A stretch of 64,000 bases of DNA from WLMZ01 sp038227995 (GTDB taxonomy: Bacteria; Actinomycetota; Acidimicrobiia; Acidimicrobiales; Ilumatobacteraceae), in the NCBI GenBank assembly GCA_038227995.1, contig JBBRPP010000003.1, forward strand, positions 62,001 to 126,000, written 5' to 3'. Positions 50,022 to 58,206 of the stretch are shown here, piece after piece. Every line of letters starts with the position of its first letter. Position 1 is the first letter of the stretch. Position numbers and translations under genes: made by a program. The notes below the pieces were generated by a model. It did no database searches. It saw only the letters and a list, made by a program, of their open reading frames with translations, and was not told the origin of the DNA.

Positions 50022-51122
50022 ATGAAGCGCAATCAATGGAAGCGTCGTACCACCGCAGGTGTCGTCGTCCTCGCCATCGCGATGTCAGCGTGTTCGAGCG
50101 GGAGCAAGTCGGTGTCGTCGTCCGGTTTCACCGACAGCCTCAACACCGCATGTCGCGCTGCGGCACGGTCCGCCGGAGACCTCGATGTGACGGACGTTTC
50201 GGCATATTTGAAGGGAGCCCCGGCCGTCCTCACCACCGAGTCAGACGATCTGGCCAGCCTCAAGGCACCGAAGGCCAGCAAGAGCGACTTCGATGATTTC
50301 CTTGCCAACCTCGACGATCAGGCGAGCCAGTTCAAGAAGGTCGAGAAGGCCAACAAAGCCGGCGATGCAGCGGGCACGACCAAGGACATCGCGAAGCTGA
50401 TCAAGCTCGTCGCGACGAACGATTCGCTCGCCGATTCGCTCGGCGCCTCGAAGTGCAGCGGCATCTTCGTCGCCGACGACCTGACGAAGCTGGGAGCGGC
50501 GGCAGCGACCACGACCACGGAAGCAGCGACAACGACGACGGCAGCTCCGACCACCACGATCGCGCCGACGGTTCCGCCGACGACTGCCGTCCCTGTCACT
50601 GCGCCGGCCACCACCGTCGTGCCGATCACGATGCCGCCCAACTCCGCTCCGGACATGTCCGTTCCGGCGAGTGGTGACGCCGCCAGCATCACCGGTGACC
50701 TCAGCCAATACCAGCCGCCGACGGGGTACTCGTGGGACAAGACACTGAGCGTTCCGCTGTCTGCCGTCTTCGCCAGCCCGTCTTCGGACCCACTCCTCGG
50801 GCCGTCGCTCGTTGCCTACGGCGTTGACGGAGCTCTCCCAGACGGCGGTGGGTCGGGTCTCATCGTCATCGTGATCGAGCTCAGCACCAAGTTCACCGCG
50901 CCGACCATTGGTGCGTACCTCACATTCGAAGGTGCCGGTAGCGCCACGGTGATCACGACCCCTGCTGGTCGCACGGCCGCATACGCGCCGGCGACTGGAG
51001 GCGCGACATTCGACACGATCGTCACATTCCTGCAGAAGCAGGCAGTCACGATCCACGTGCCGACGGGTGGCGCCGATCCCGGCAGCGTGATCGACGCGTT
51101 CGTCGCTGCCAACAAGGGCTGA
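50022..51122 (+). CDS. Putative lipoprotein with Thr-rich linker
   Basis: 366 residues. Signal peptide with lipobox LAIAMSACSS (Cys24), a helical domain (about 35-160), a Thr/Ala/Pro-rich linker (about 165-220, rich in TTTT and PTT), and a C-terminal domain of unknown fold (about 230-366). GGAGCC precedes ATG; a TATATT -10 lies upstream at 49954-49959. Secreted and membrane-anchored; function unknown. Confidence 0.7.
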   Translation: MKRNQWKRRTTAGVVVLAIAMSACSSGSKSVSSSGFTDSLNTACRAAARSAGDLDVTDVSAYLKGAPAVLTTESDDLASLKAPKASKSDFDDFLANLDDQASQFKKVEKANKAGDAAGTTKDIAKLIKLVATNDSLADSLGASKCSGIFVADDLTKLGAAAATTTTEAATTTTAAPTTTIAPTVPPTTAVPVTAPATTVVPITMPPNSAPDMSVPASGDAASITGDLSQYQPPTGYSWDKTLSVPLSAVFASPSSDPLLGPSLVAYGVDGALPDGGGSGLIVIVIELSTKFTAPTIGAYLTFEGAGSATVITTPAGRTAAYAPATGGATFDTIVTFLQKQAVTIHVPTGGADPGSVIDAFVAANKG

Positions 51123-51179
51123 CTCACACGCTCACCGGAATTCTGGGATGCGCTCTGCGGCGCATGCCAGACTCGGTCG

Positions 51180-51953
51180 ATGCTCCTCGACGTCCAGTTC
51201 AACGCAGCCACGACGCCGTGGCCTGAGCTGCGCGACGCCATCCTGATCGCGGAGGCGGAGGGCTACGGGGTCGCGTGGGTCCTCGATCACATGGCCGGCC
51301 AGGTGATGGGTGGTGACGCAATGCTCGAATGCTTCACCACCACCGGCGCGCTTGCGGCGGTGACGTCGACGATTGGCATCGGGACGCTGGTCGCCAACGT
51401 CTGGAATCGCCCGCTGGCCGTCCTCGCCGCAGCAGCAGCGACAGCTCAGACCATCAGCGACGGCAGGTTCTGGCTCGGCATCGGTGCCGGCGCGTCGCCG
51501 ACCTCGCCATACGGCGCCGAGCACACCGCGGTGGGTATCGAGCTGTCGCCGGCGATGGTCGTACGCCAGCAACGGGTCACCGACTTCATCGCGATGACTC
51601 GAACGATGTGGCAACACGGCGAGTACAACGGCGTCAGCGGCTTCCCTATGCCACCTTCACCGATTCCACTGTTCGTCGGCGTCAACAGCGTCGCTCTGGC
51701 CGAGATCGCCGCTCGCGAGGCCGACGGCATCAACGTCCGCTCGAATCACGACCGCCTCGACGCGATCGTCGACGCAGCCCGCAGGGCGCGTCCCCCGGGC
51801 ATGCCACCGTTGGTCATCACGACGTGGTGCCGCATGTCGAACGAGCTCCGCGATCCAGCATCACCGGAGATGCAGCGCTTCGAGCGCATCGGCATCGATC
51901 GATTGATCGTGGTCCAGTTCGACCGCGTCGACTTCGATCTCATCCGCCGCTAG
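51180..51953 (+). CDS. LLM-class (luciferase-like) oxidoreductase
   Basis: 257 residues of the bacterial luciferase-like TIM barrel: AWVLDHMAGQVMG, TSTIGIGTLVANVWNRPL, GRFWLGIGAG. The architecture fits coenzyme F420-dependent enzymes common in actinobacteria, though cofactor choice cannot be read from sequence. CAGACT lies 6 nt before ATG. Confidence 0.82.
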   Translation: MLLDVQFNAATTPWPELRDAILIAEAEGYGVAWVLDHMAGQVMGGDAMLECFTTTGALAAVTSTIGIGTLVANVWNRPLAVLAAAAATAQTISDGRFWLGIGAGASPTSPYGAEHTAVGIELSPAMVVRQQRVTDFIAMTRTMWQHGEYNGVSGFPMPPSPIPLFVGVNSVALAEIAAREADGINVRSNHDRLDAIVDAARRARPPGMPPLVITTWCRMSNELRDPASPEMQRFERIGIDRLIVVQFDRVDFDLIRR

Positions 51954-51958
51954 ACGCG

Positions 51959-52336
51959 TCAGCGGGCGCCGAGCAGATCGACCACGAAGACGAGCGTTTC
52001 GTTGGGCTTGATCACGCCGCCCGCGCCCTGCGCGCCGTAGCCGAGATGCGGTGGGATCGTCAACCGACGGCGACCACCGAGACGCATGCCGGCGACGCCC
52101 TGATCCCATCCGCCGATGACCTGGCCGGCGCCGAGACGGAACTGGAACGTGTCCTTGCGATCCCAGCTGGAGTCGAACTGCTTGCCCGTGCTCCACGCCA
52201 CCCCGACGTAGTGCACATCGACTGCCATGCCACGAGTCGCCTCATGACCGTCGCCGATGACGATGTCCTCGATCAACAACTCGGCCGGGGCGTCGCCGTC
52301 GGGGATGGTCACGTCTGGTTTGGTGGATTCACTCAT
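51959..52336 (-). CDS. FKBP-type peptidyl-prolyl cis-trans isomerase
   Basis: 125 residues with the FKBP core VDVHYVGVAWSTGKQFDSSWDR, FRLGAGQVIGGWDQGVAGMRLGGRRRLTIPPHLGYG and TLVFVVDLLG. Catalyses proline isomerisation in protein folding; no signal peptide. ATG 52336 is chosen from the TAGCGT promoter 7 nt upstream. Confidence 0.92.
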   Translation of the reverse strand: MSESTKPDVTIPDGDAPAELLIEDIVIGDGHEATRGMAVDVHYVGVAWSTGKQFDSSWDRKDTFQFRLGAGQVIGGWDQGVAGMRLGGRRRLTIPPHLGYGAQGAGGVIKPNETLVFVVDLLGAR

Positions 52337-52343
52337 CGTGAAA

Positions 52344-52349
52344 ACGCTA
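52344..52349 (-). promoter_or_regulatory. -10 element TAGCGT, leaderless promoter of FKBP gene
   Basis: TAGCGT on the minus strand, 7-nt spacer to ATG 52336. Confidence 0.5.
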
Positions 52350-52787
52350 GCGGGCCACACCCGCCGACGGTGTCAATGGCGCAACGTAGGTCCCTTGTGC
52401 AACAGCGACGGGTTTGTCGATGTCGGACGTCCACGCCACGACCGTGCCGATCAGTGAGCGACGACCCGCATGGTTCAGGTCTGCTCTGGCGCGAATGATC
52501 TCGCCGCGGGCGGGCCGAAGGAAGCGGATCGACATCTCGCTCGTCAGCACCATCGGTTCCAGCCCGATCTTGGTGAAACAGGCGTAGTACAACGCTGCGT
52601 CGCACAACCCGAAAACGGTCGGCCCGCTGATGATGCCCCCCGGCCGCAGACTCAGCTCGGTCGGGGCCAGACTCGCGATGGCCCAGCCGGCGCCGATCTC
52701 CTGGCACCGATTTCCCGTGCCGAGGAACTGGGTGCCGAGGAAGTTGTTGATCATCTCGACGGTCACTGGTTCGGGCGAGCTGCTCAT
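52347..52787 (-). CDS. PaaI-like hotdog thioesterase
   Basis: 146 residues: FLGTGNRCQEIGAGWAIASL, LRPGGIISGPTVFGLCDAALYYACF with the catalytic Asp and helix, SEMSIRFLRPARGEIIRARADL. A small thioesterase acting on acyl or aryl-CoA. ATG 52787 fits TATCGT 7 nt upstream. Confidence 0.86.
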   Translation of the reverse strand: MSSSPEPVTVEMINNFLGTQFLGTGNRCQEIGAGWAIASLAPTELSLRPGGIISGPTVFGLCDAALYYACFTKIGLEPMVLTSEMSIRFLRPARGEIIRARADLNHAGRRSLIGTVVAWTSDIDKPVAVAQGTYVAPLTPSAGVAR

Positions 52788-52794
52788 CCGCCTC

Positions 52795-52800
52795 ACGATA
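52795..52800 (-). promoter_or_regulatory. -10 element TATCGT, leaderless promoter of PaaI-like gene
   Basis: TATCGT on the minus strand, 7-nt spacer to ATG 52787. Confidence 0.5.
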
Positions 52801-52812
52801 GGACAGCGGCCA

Positions 52813-52818
52813 TAACCT
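52813..52818 (+). promoter_or_regulatory. -10 element TAACCT, leaderless promoter of PLP lyase gene
   Basis: TAACCT with a 6-nt spacer to ATG 52825; 12 bp from the divergent -10 of the PaaI-like gene, so only one may be used at a time. Confidence 0.5.
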
Positions 52819-52824
52819 CGTCGC

Positions 52825-54072
52825 ATGGCACTCCGTACGACGGGCCTCTCTCACGACGAGGCATTGCAGGCGCTGGAAGCATTGAAGCACGACGACATCC
52901 GATGGCGCGACGGACGTGCATTCACGCTGACCTATCACGGCGGTGACGATGTCATCGCTCTCGCCGAGCAGGCCTATCGAGTCTTCAGCGGCGAGAACGC
53001 TCTGAACACCGACGCGTTCCCGAGCCTTCGCGTGATCCAGTCCGAGGTCGTCGACATCGTCCTCGAATGGTTGCAGGGTGGATCGACCGCGGCCGGGTTC
53101 ATGACGTCGGGCGGCACGGAGAGCATCCTCCTGGCGGTCAAGGGTTCACGCGAGCGCGGTCGCGCCGAACGAGGGGTGACCAGCCCCAACCTCGTGTTGC
53201 CTACCAGCGCGCACGCTGCATTCGAGAAGGCCTGCGACTACTTCGGTGTCGAGAGCCGACGAATCGCGGTCGGTGACGACTGGCGCGCCGTGCCCGCCGC
53301 GATGGCCGCAGCCGTCGACGACAACACGGTGCTGATCGTCGGCTCCGCTCCGCAGTATCCGCAAGGAGTCATCGACCCGATTCCGGCGATCGCCGCGATC
53401 GCGGCCGAGCGTGACATCAGCTGTCACGTCGATGCCTGCATGGGCGGCGTGACACTGACGTACATGGCAAAGCTCGGCTACGACGTTCCTCCGTGGAACT
53501 TCGCCGTGCCGGGGGTGACGAGCATGTCGGTCGATCTCCACAAGTACGGGTACACAGCCAAGGGGGCATCGGTGATCGCCTACCGAGACAAGAAGCTGCG
53601 CAGCTACCAGACGTACGTCACCGACAATTGGCTCGGCGGTGTCTATGGCTCGTCAGGCATCCTCGGCACCAAATCGGGCGGGTCGATGGGCGCCGCATGG
53701 GCCGTCATGAACTACCTCGGCGACGACGGGTATCGGCGCTTGACCGCCGCAGCGCGACGCGCAACCGAAGAGCTTGCCGCAGCGGTCCTGGCTCGGCCGG
53801 CGCTCGCGTTGCGAGCTGCGCCCGATGCGACGCTGGTTGCGATCGGCGCAGCCGATCCATCTGTGCTCGACATCTTCGCAGTGGCGGATGCGCTGAAGTC
53901 CACGGGCTGGTACGTGGACAAGCAGGGCCCTCCCCCATCGCTGCACCTGACGGTCAACGCGATCCACGACGGCAAGATCCCCGAATTCGTTGCCGATCTC
54001 GACGTTGCGTTGACAGCAGTGACCGGAACGGCTTCGACGGCTGGTGCCGGGTCGTACGGAACGGTCGAGTGA
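52825..54072 (+). CDS. PLP-dependent decarboxylase/lyase, sphingosine-1-phosphate lyase-like
   Basis: 415 residues of the PLP group II decarboxylase family: MTSGGTESILLAVK, CHVDACMGG (cofactor Asp), and SVDLHKYGYTAKGASVI with the Schiff-base Lys. Bacterial members act as amino-acid decarboxylases or long-chain-base phosphate lyases. Substrate not decided. Confidence 0.8.
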   Translation: MALRTTGLSHDEALQALEALKHDDIRWRDGRAFTLTYHGGDDVIALAEQAYRVFSGENALNTDAFPSLRVIQSEVVDIVLEWLQGGSTAAGFMTSGGTESILLAVKGSRERGRAERGVTSPNLVLPTSAHAAFEKACDYFGVESRRIAVGDDWRAVPAAMAAAVDDNTVLIVGSAPQYPQGVIDPIPAIAAIAAERDISCHVDACMGGVTLTYMAKLGYDVPPWNFAVPGVTSMSVDLHKYGYTAKGASVIAYRDKKLRSYQTYVTDNWLGGVYGSSGILGTKSGGSMGAAWAVMNYLGDDGYRRLTAAARRATEELAAAVLARPALALRAAPDATLVAIGAADPSVLDIFAVADALKSTGWYVDKQGPPPSLHLTVNAIHDGKIPEFVADLDVALTAVTGTASTAGAGSYGTVE

Positions 54073-54126
54073 GATCGAACACCCGACTATAGTCAGCACA
54101 ATCGTTCCGAGAAAGCGAGCCGGATC

Positions 54127-55317
54127 ATGGACCGACTGATCATCGAACGCCTCGAAGCATCGCTCGACGAACTCCGATCGAGCGGTTTGTTCAAGCACGA
54201 ACGGGTGCTGGAAGGCCCGCAGGGCGCGCACGTGCTCGCCGGCGGCCGCGAAGTCGTCAACCTGTGCGCCAACAACTACCTCGGTCTGGCCAACCATCCG
54301 GCGATCGTTGCAGCAACACACGATGCCGTCGACCGCTACGGCTATGGGATGGCGTCGGTGCGATTCATCTGCGGTACGCAGACGCCGCATCGCGCGTTGG
54401 AGGACAAGCTCAGCGAGTTCCTCGGTATGGACGACACGATCCTGTTCCCATCGTGCTTCGATGCGAACGGCGGGCTGTTCGAAGCACTGCTCGACGAGCA
54501 GGACGCCGTGATCTCCGACTCACTCAACCACGCCAGCATCATCGACGGCATCAGACTCTGCAAGGCGAAGCGCTACAGGTACGAGAACAACGACCTGGCC
54601 GATCTCGAACGCTGCTTGCAGGAATCAGCGGGTGCTCGTACCCGGCTGATCGCGACGGACGGGGTGTTCTCGATGGACGGCACGATCGCCGACCTGGCCG
54701 GGATCTGCGATCTCGCCGATCGATATGGCGCACTCGTGATGGTCGACGACTCGCATGCGACCGGCTTCATGGGACCAACGGGTCGCGGCACGCACGAACA
54801 CTGCGGGGTGATGGGGCGGATCGACATCCTCACCGGCACGCTCGGCAAAGCACTCGGGGGCGCGAGCGGCGGGTACGTCGCCGCAGATCACTCGATCGTG
54901 GCGTGGCTTCGCCAGCGAGCACGTCCGTACCTGTTCTCGAACAGCGTTCCGCCGATCGTCGCTGCGGTCAGCCTGGCGGTGCTCGACCTGCTCGAGTCCA
55001 ACACATCACTGCGCGACGCCGTTCACGCCCGGGCGGCTCGGTTCAGAGCCGGCCTGACCGCTGCAGGGCTCACGCTGCCGGCGGGCGAGCACCCGATCAT
55101 TCCGGTGATGTTGGGCGATGCTGCGTTGGCGTCCACCATGGCCGATCGATTGCTCGAGCGGGGCATCTACGTGATCGGTTTCTCGTACCCGGTGGTTCCG
55201 ATGGGCAAGGCGCGGATTCGGACTCAGATGTCGGCTGCGCTGTCGGATGCCGACATCGATGCAGCCATCGAGGCCTTCAGCGACGTCGCCCGCGAACTTG
55301 GTGTCGTCGCGAGATGA
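54127..55317 (+). CDS. kbl: Glycine C-acetyltransferase (2-amino-3-ketobutyrate CoA ligase)
   Basis: 396 residues of the alpha-oxoamine synthase family: CANNYLGLANHP, YGYGMASVRFICGTQTPHRALE, DDSHATGFMGPTGRGTHEHCGVMGRIDILTGTLGKALGGASGG with the Schiff-base Lys in LGKALGG. Converts aminoketobutyrate plus CoA to glycine and acetyl-CoA. A TATAGT -10 lies at 54087-54092, giving a leader with AGAAAG. Overlaps tdh by 4 bp. Confidence 0.93.
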   Translation: MDRLIIERLEASLDELRSSGLFKHERVLEGPQGAHVLAGGREVVNLCANNYLGLANHPAIVAATHDAVDRYGYGMASVRFICGTQTPHRALEDKLSEFLGMDDTILFPSCFDANGGLFEALLDEQDAVISDSLNHASIIDGIRLCKAKRYRYENNDLADLERCLQESAGARTRLIATDGVFSMDGTIADLAGICDLADRYGALVMVDDSHATGFMGPTGRGTHEHCGVMGRIDILTGTLGKALGGASGGYVAADHSIVAWLRQRARPYLFSNSVPPIVAAVSLAVLDLLESNTSLRDAVHARAARFRAGLTAAGLTLPAGEHPIIPVMLGDAALASTMADRLLERGIYVIGFSYPVVPMGKARIRTQMSAALSDADIDAAIEAFSDVARELGVVAR

Positions 55318-56345
55318 AGGCACTGATCAAACAGCGGGCCGAACCCGGCATCTGGATGGGCAACCTTCCGATCCCGTCTGTTGGACACAACGATGTCCTG
55401 ATCAAGATCGCGAAGACCTCGATCTGCGGCACCGACATCCACATCGCACGGTGGGACGCATGGGCGCAGCGAACGATCACCGTTCCGATGGCAATCGGCC
55501 ACGAGTACTGCGGAACCATCGTCGAGATCGGCAGCGAGGTCCGCGGCTTCGAGGTCGGCGACCGCGTTTCCGGCGAGGGACACCTCACCTGCGGTCATTG
55601 TCGGAATTGTCGGGCAGGTCGGCGCCATCTGTGTCGTAACACCATCGGCGTCGGGGTCAATCGGCAGGGCGCATTCGCCGAATACCTCTGCCTGCCGGCC
55701 GTCAACGCGTTCAAGCTGCCCGACTCGGTTGACGACGACGTCGCATCGATCCTCGATCCGTTCGGTAACGCGGTCCACACCGCACTCGCTTTCGACCTCG
55801 TCGGTGAGGACGTGCTGATCGCCGGCGCCGGCCCGATCGGCGTCATGGCCGTCGCCGTCGCCCGTTTCGCAGGCGCTCGCCACATCGTGGTCACCGATGT
55901 GAACGACTACCGTCTCGAACTCGCGCTCTCGATGGGCGCCACTCGTGTGCTCAACGTGAACGTCGGATCGATCGACGATGTGATGCGTGATCTCGCGATG
56001 CAAGAAGGCTTCGACGTCGGGTTGGAGATGTCGGGAAGTCCGCTGGCCCAGCGCGAGATGTTGCGCACGATGCACCACGGTGGCCGCATCGCGATGCTCG
56101 GAATTCCACCTGACGAGACGTTGATCGACTGGAACGAGGTCATCTTCAAGGGCCTCACGATCAAGGGCATCTATGGACGGGAGATGTTCGAGACCTGGTA
56201 CAAGATGTCGAGCCTGCTGCAGAGCGGCGTCGACCTCACGCCTGTCATCACCCACCACTTCGGGGTCCACGAGTTCCAGGAGGCGTTCGACGTGATGGGA
56301 TCGGGCCAGTCGGGCAAGGTCATCCTCGACTGGTCCAGCATCTGA
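55314..56345 (+). CDS. tdh: L-threonine 3-dehydrogenase
   Basis: 343 residues, zinc MDR family: catalytic zinc Cys in SICGTDIHI, GHEYCGTIVEIG, structural zinc CGHCRNCRAGRRHLC, and Rossmann GAGPIGVMAVAVA. Oxidises threonine to 2-amino-3-ketobutyrate for Kbl, so the pair turns threonine into glycine. ATG 55314 overlaps the kbl stop. Confidence 0.93.
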   Translation: MKALIKQRAEPGIWMGNLPIPSVGHNDVLIKIAKTSICGTDIHIARWDAWAQRTITVPMAIGHEYCGTIVEIGSEVRGFEVGDRVSGEGHLTCGHCRNCRAGRRHLCRNTIGVGVNRQGAFAEYLCLPAVNAFKLPDSVDDDVASILDPFGNAVHTALAFDLVGEDVLIAGAGPIGVMAVAVARFAGARHIVVTDVNDYRLELALSMGATRVLNVNVGSIDDVMRDLAMQEGFDVGLEMSGSPLAQREMLRTMHHGGRIAMLGIPPDETLIDWNEVIFKGLTIKGIYGREMFETWYKMSSLLQSGVDLTPVITHHFGVHEFQEAFDVMGSGQSGKVILDWSSI

Positions 56346-56377
56346 GCAACCTCCGCGGCTGTGCTACACACAGGGAC

Positions 56378-57538
56378 ATGGAACCGCTCCGATTCGGCAT
56401 CTTTCTCCCACCCATGCACCGCACGGGCGTGAACCCGACCCTCGCACTGCAGCGCGACCTCGAACTGATCGAGCATCTCGATCGGCTGGGCTACCACGAG
56501 GCATGGATCGGCGAGCATCACTCGGCCGGTTCAGAGCTGATCGCCAGCCCCGAGGTCTTCATCGCGGCGGCAGCCGAGCGCACCAAGTTCATCAAGCTCG
56601 GTACGGGCGTGAACTCGCTGCCGTACCACCACCCGTTCATCCTCGCCGACCGCATCGTCATGCTCGATCACCTCACCCGCGGACGGATGATGTTCGGGGC
56701 CGGACCGGGTCAGCTCACGAGTGACGCGGCGATGATGGGCATCGATCCGATGTCGCAGCGGCCGCGAATGGAGCAAGCCTTCGATGTCATGATGCGTCTG
56801 TTCCGCGGCGAGACGGTGACCGAGCGCACGGATTGGTTCACCTGCGATCACGCGGTGCTGCAGATCAAGCCGTACAGCAACTTCGACATCGTTGTCGCTT
56901 CCTCGATCTCGCCGGCGGGCTCGAAGCTGGCCGGCCGCTATGGCACGGGGATGCTGTCGATCGCGGCCACCGAACCGGCCGCGTTCCAGGTGATCGACTA
57001 CAACTACAACGTCTGGCAGGAAGAGGCTCAGCGCCACGGCCATCAGGCGCCGCGCGAGAAGTGGCGGTTGATGGGCCCGATGCACATCGCCGAAACCGTC
57101 GAGCAGGCCAAGGCCAACTGCCGCTATGGCCTGCAATGGGTGTTCGACTACCTGTCGCACATCATCCCGACCGGAGACCCGAGTGCTCCCCCGCCGCCGT
57201 CGGACCTCGACGACTTCGTCGACTACGTCAACGAGTCCGGCCGGATGGTCATCGGCACACCCGAGATGGCGATCGAGCAGATCCAACGACTGCAGGACAA
57301 AACCGGTGGCTTCGGCGCGTATCTGTTCCTCGGCGCCGACCTGGCCGATGTCGGGCCGACCAAGCGCAGCTACGAACTGTTCGCCGAGCAGGTCATGCCG
57401 CACTTCACCGGTCAACTCCAGCCGGTTCAAGCCAGCTACGACCTGATCCGCGATGCAGGCTCGCGTTGGGTCGATGCGACCCTCGGCGCCCAGTTGACGG
57501 CGATCGCCGACTACGAGGAAGAACGCACGAACCGGTAG
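56378..57538 (+). CDS. LLM-class flavin-dependent monooxygenase (limonene 1,2-monooxygenase-like)
   Basis: 386 residues of the luciferase-like family: RFGIFLPPMHRTGVNP, HEAWIGEHHSAGSELIASPEVFIAAAAERT, LTRGRMMFGAGPGQL. Length and opening motif fit the two-component FMNH2-dependent group such as limonene 1,2-monooxygenase; the flavin reductase is not in the window. TACACA lies 7 nt before ATG. Could be linked to tdh by position only. Confidence 0.83.
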   Translation: MEPLRFGIFLPPMHRTGVNPTLALQRDLELIEHLDRLGYHEAWIGEHHSAGSELIASPEVFIAAAAERTKFIKLGTGVNSLPYHHPFILADRIVMLDHLTRGRMMFGAGPGQLTSDAAMMGIDPMSQRPRMEQAFDVMMRLFRGETVTERTDWFTCDHAVLQIKPYSNFDIVVASSISPAGSKLAGRYGTGMLSIAATEPAAFQVIDYNYNVWQEEAQRHGHQAPREKWRLMGPMHIAETVEQAKANCRYGLQWVFDYLSHIIPTGDPSAPPPPSDLDDFVDYVNESGRMVIGTPEMAIEQIQRLQDKTGGFGAYLFLGADLADVGPTKRSYELFAEQVMPHFTGQLQPVQASYDLIRDAGSRWVDATLGAQLTAIADYEEERTNR

Positions 57539-57577
57539 CGCGTCCGCGTCAGAAATTCCTTCATCGCCCTAGATCAA

Positions 57578-57596
57578 TTGTCGGTGTGGCCGACAA
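57578..57596 (+). promoter_or_regulatory. Hairpin in leader of lipoprotein-GGDEF operon
   Basis: TTGTCGG and CCGACAA, perfect 7-bp stem with loop TGTGG, 38 bp before the start codon. Could terminate the previous gene or regulate the operon; no T run follows. Confidence 0.35.
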
Positions 57597-57633
57597 CAGT
57601 GAGCGAATCCCGTCGAGAAGGTGAGACAGGGCG

Positions 57634-58206
57634 ATGGCGGTGCAACGAGTATGGCGAATCGATGGTTCTCGAGGCCGGTTGCTGACGCGCGCCGTCGGTG
57701 TCGTCGTCCTGACCACCGGTCTCGTCGCGTGCCGACTGGTCGGCGTCGGCGCTGACACACCGATCGCCGCCGGCACGGCCGAAGTCGCTGCCGTCGCTGG
57801 CTGGACACGTATCGCCACGACGGAGAACTACATCCTGGTCGTCAACGTCCTTCCCGGTGAGCGCATGTACTCCAAGGGAGAGGCAGGCGCCACCCACCCG
57901 ATCGTCGGCGAGCTCTGCATCATCGGCGCAGGTCAACCCGTCGGCCCCGACGTCCGTCACGTCGAAGCGCACATCTACGACCGGGTCACGGGCCTTCCGG
58001 TGGCCGACGTCAAGCCCGCGATCGTGATCGTCAACCGGACAACAGGTGAACGCACGTCGGTTCCGCCGACGCTGATGCAGGATCTGATCGTTGGATCAAT
58101 GGACATCCACTGGGGCAACAACGTGAAGGTGACGGGGAACAGCGACCTCAGCGTGATCGTGACCCTCGCACATGAGGAGGTGACCGTCGATGGCCACCTC
58201 GACTGA
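57634..58206 (+). CDS. Putative lipoprotein upstream of diguanylate cyclase
   Basis: 190 residues. Signal peptide with lipobox TTGLVACRLV (Cys33), then a mostly beta domain (about 60-190) with YILVVNVLPGERMYSKGEA. No recognised family. Overlaps the diguanylate cyclase gene by 17 bp, so it may be a periplasmic/extracellular partner that senses for it. RBS GAGAAGGTGAG. Confidence 0.65.
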   Translation: MAVQRVWRIDGSRGRLLTRAVGVVVLTTGLVACRLVGVGADTPIAAGTAEVAAVAGWTRIATTENYILVVNVLPGERMYSKGEAGATHPIVGELCIIGAGQPVGPDVRHVEAHIYDRVTGLPVADVKPAIVIVNRTTGERTSVPPTLMQDLIVGSMDIHWGNNVKVTGNSDLSVIVTLAHEEVTVDGHLD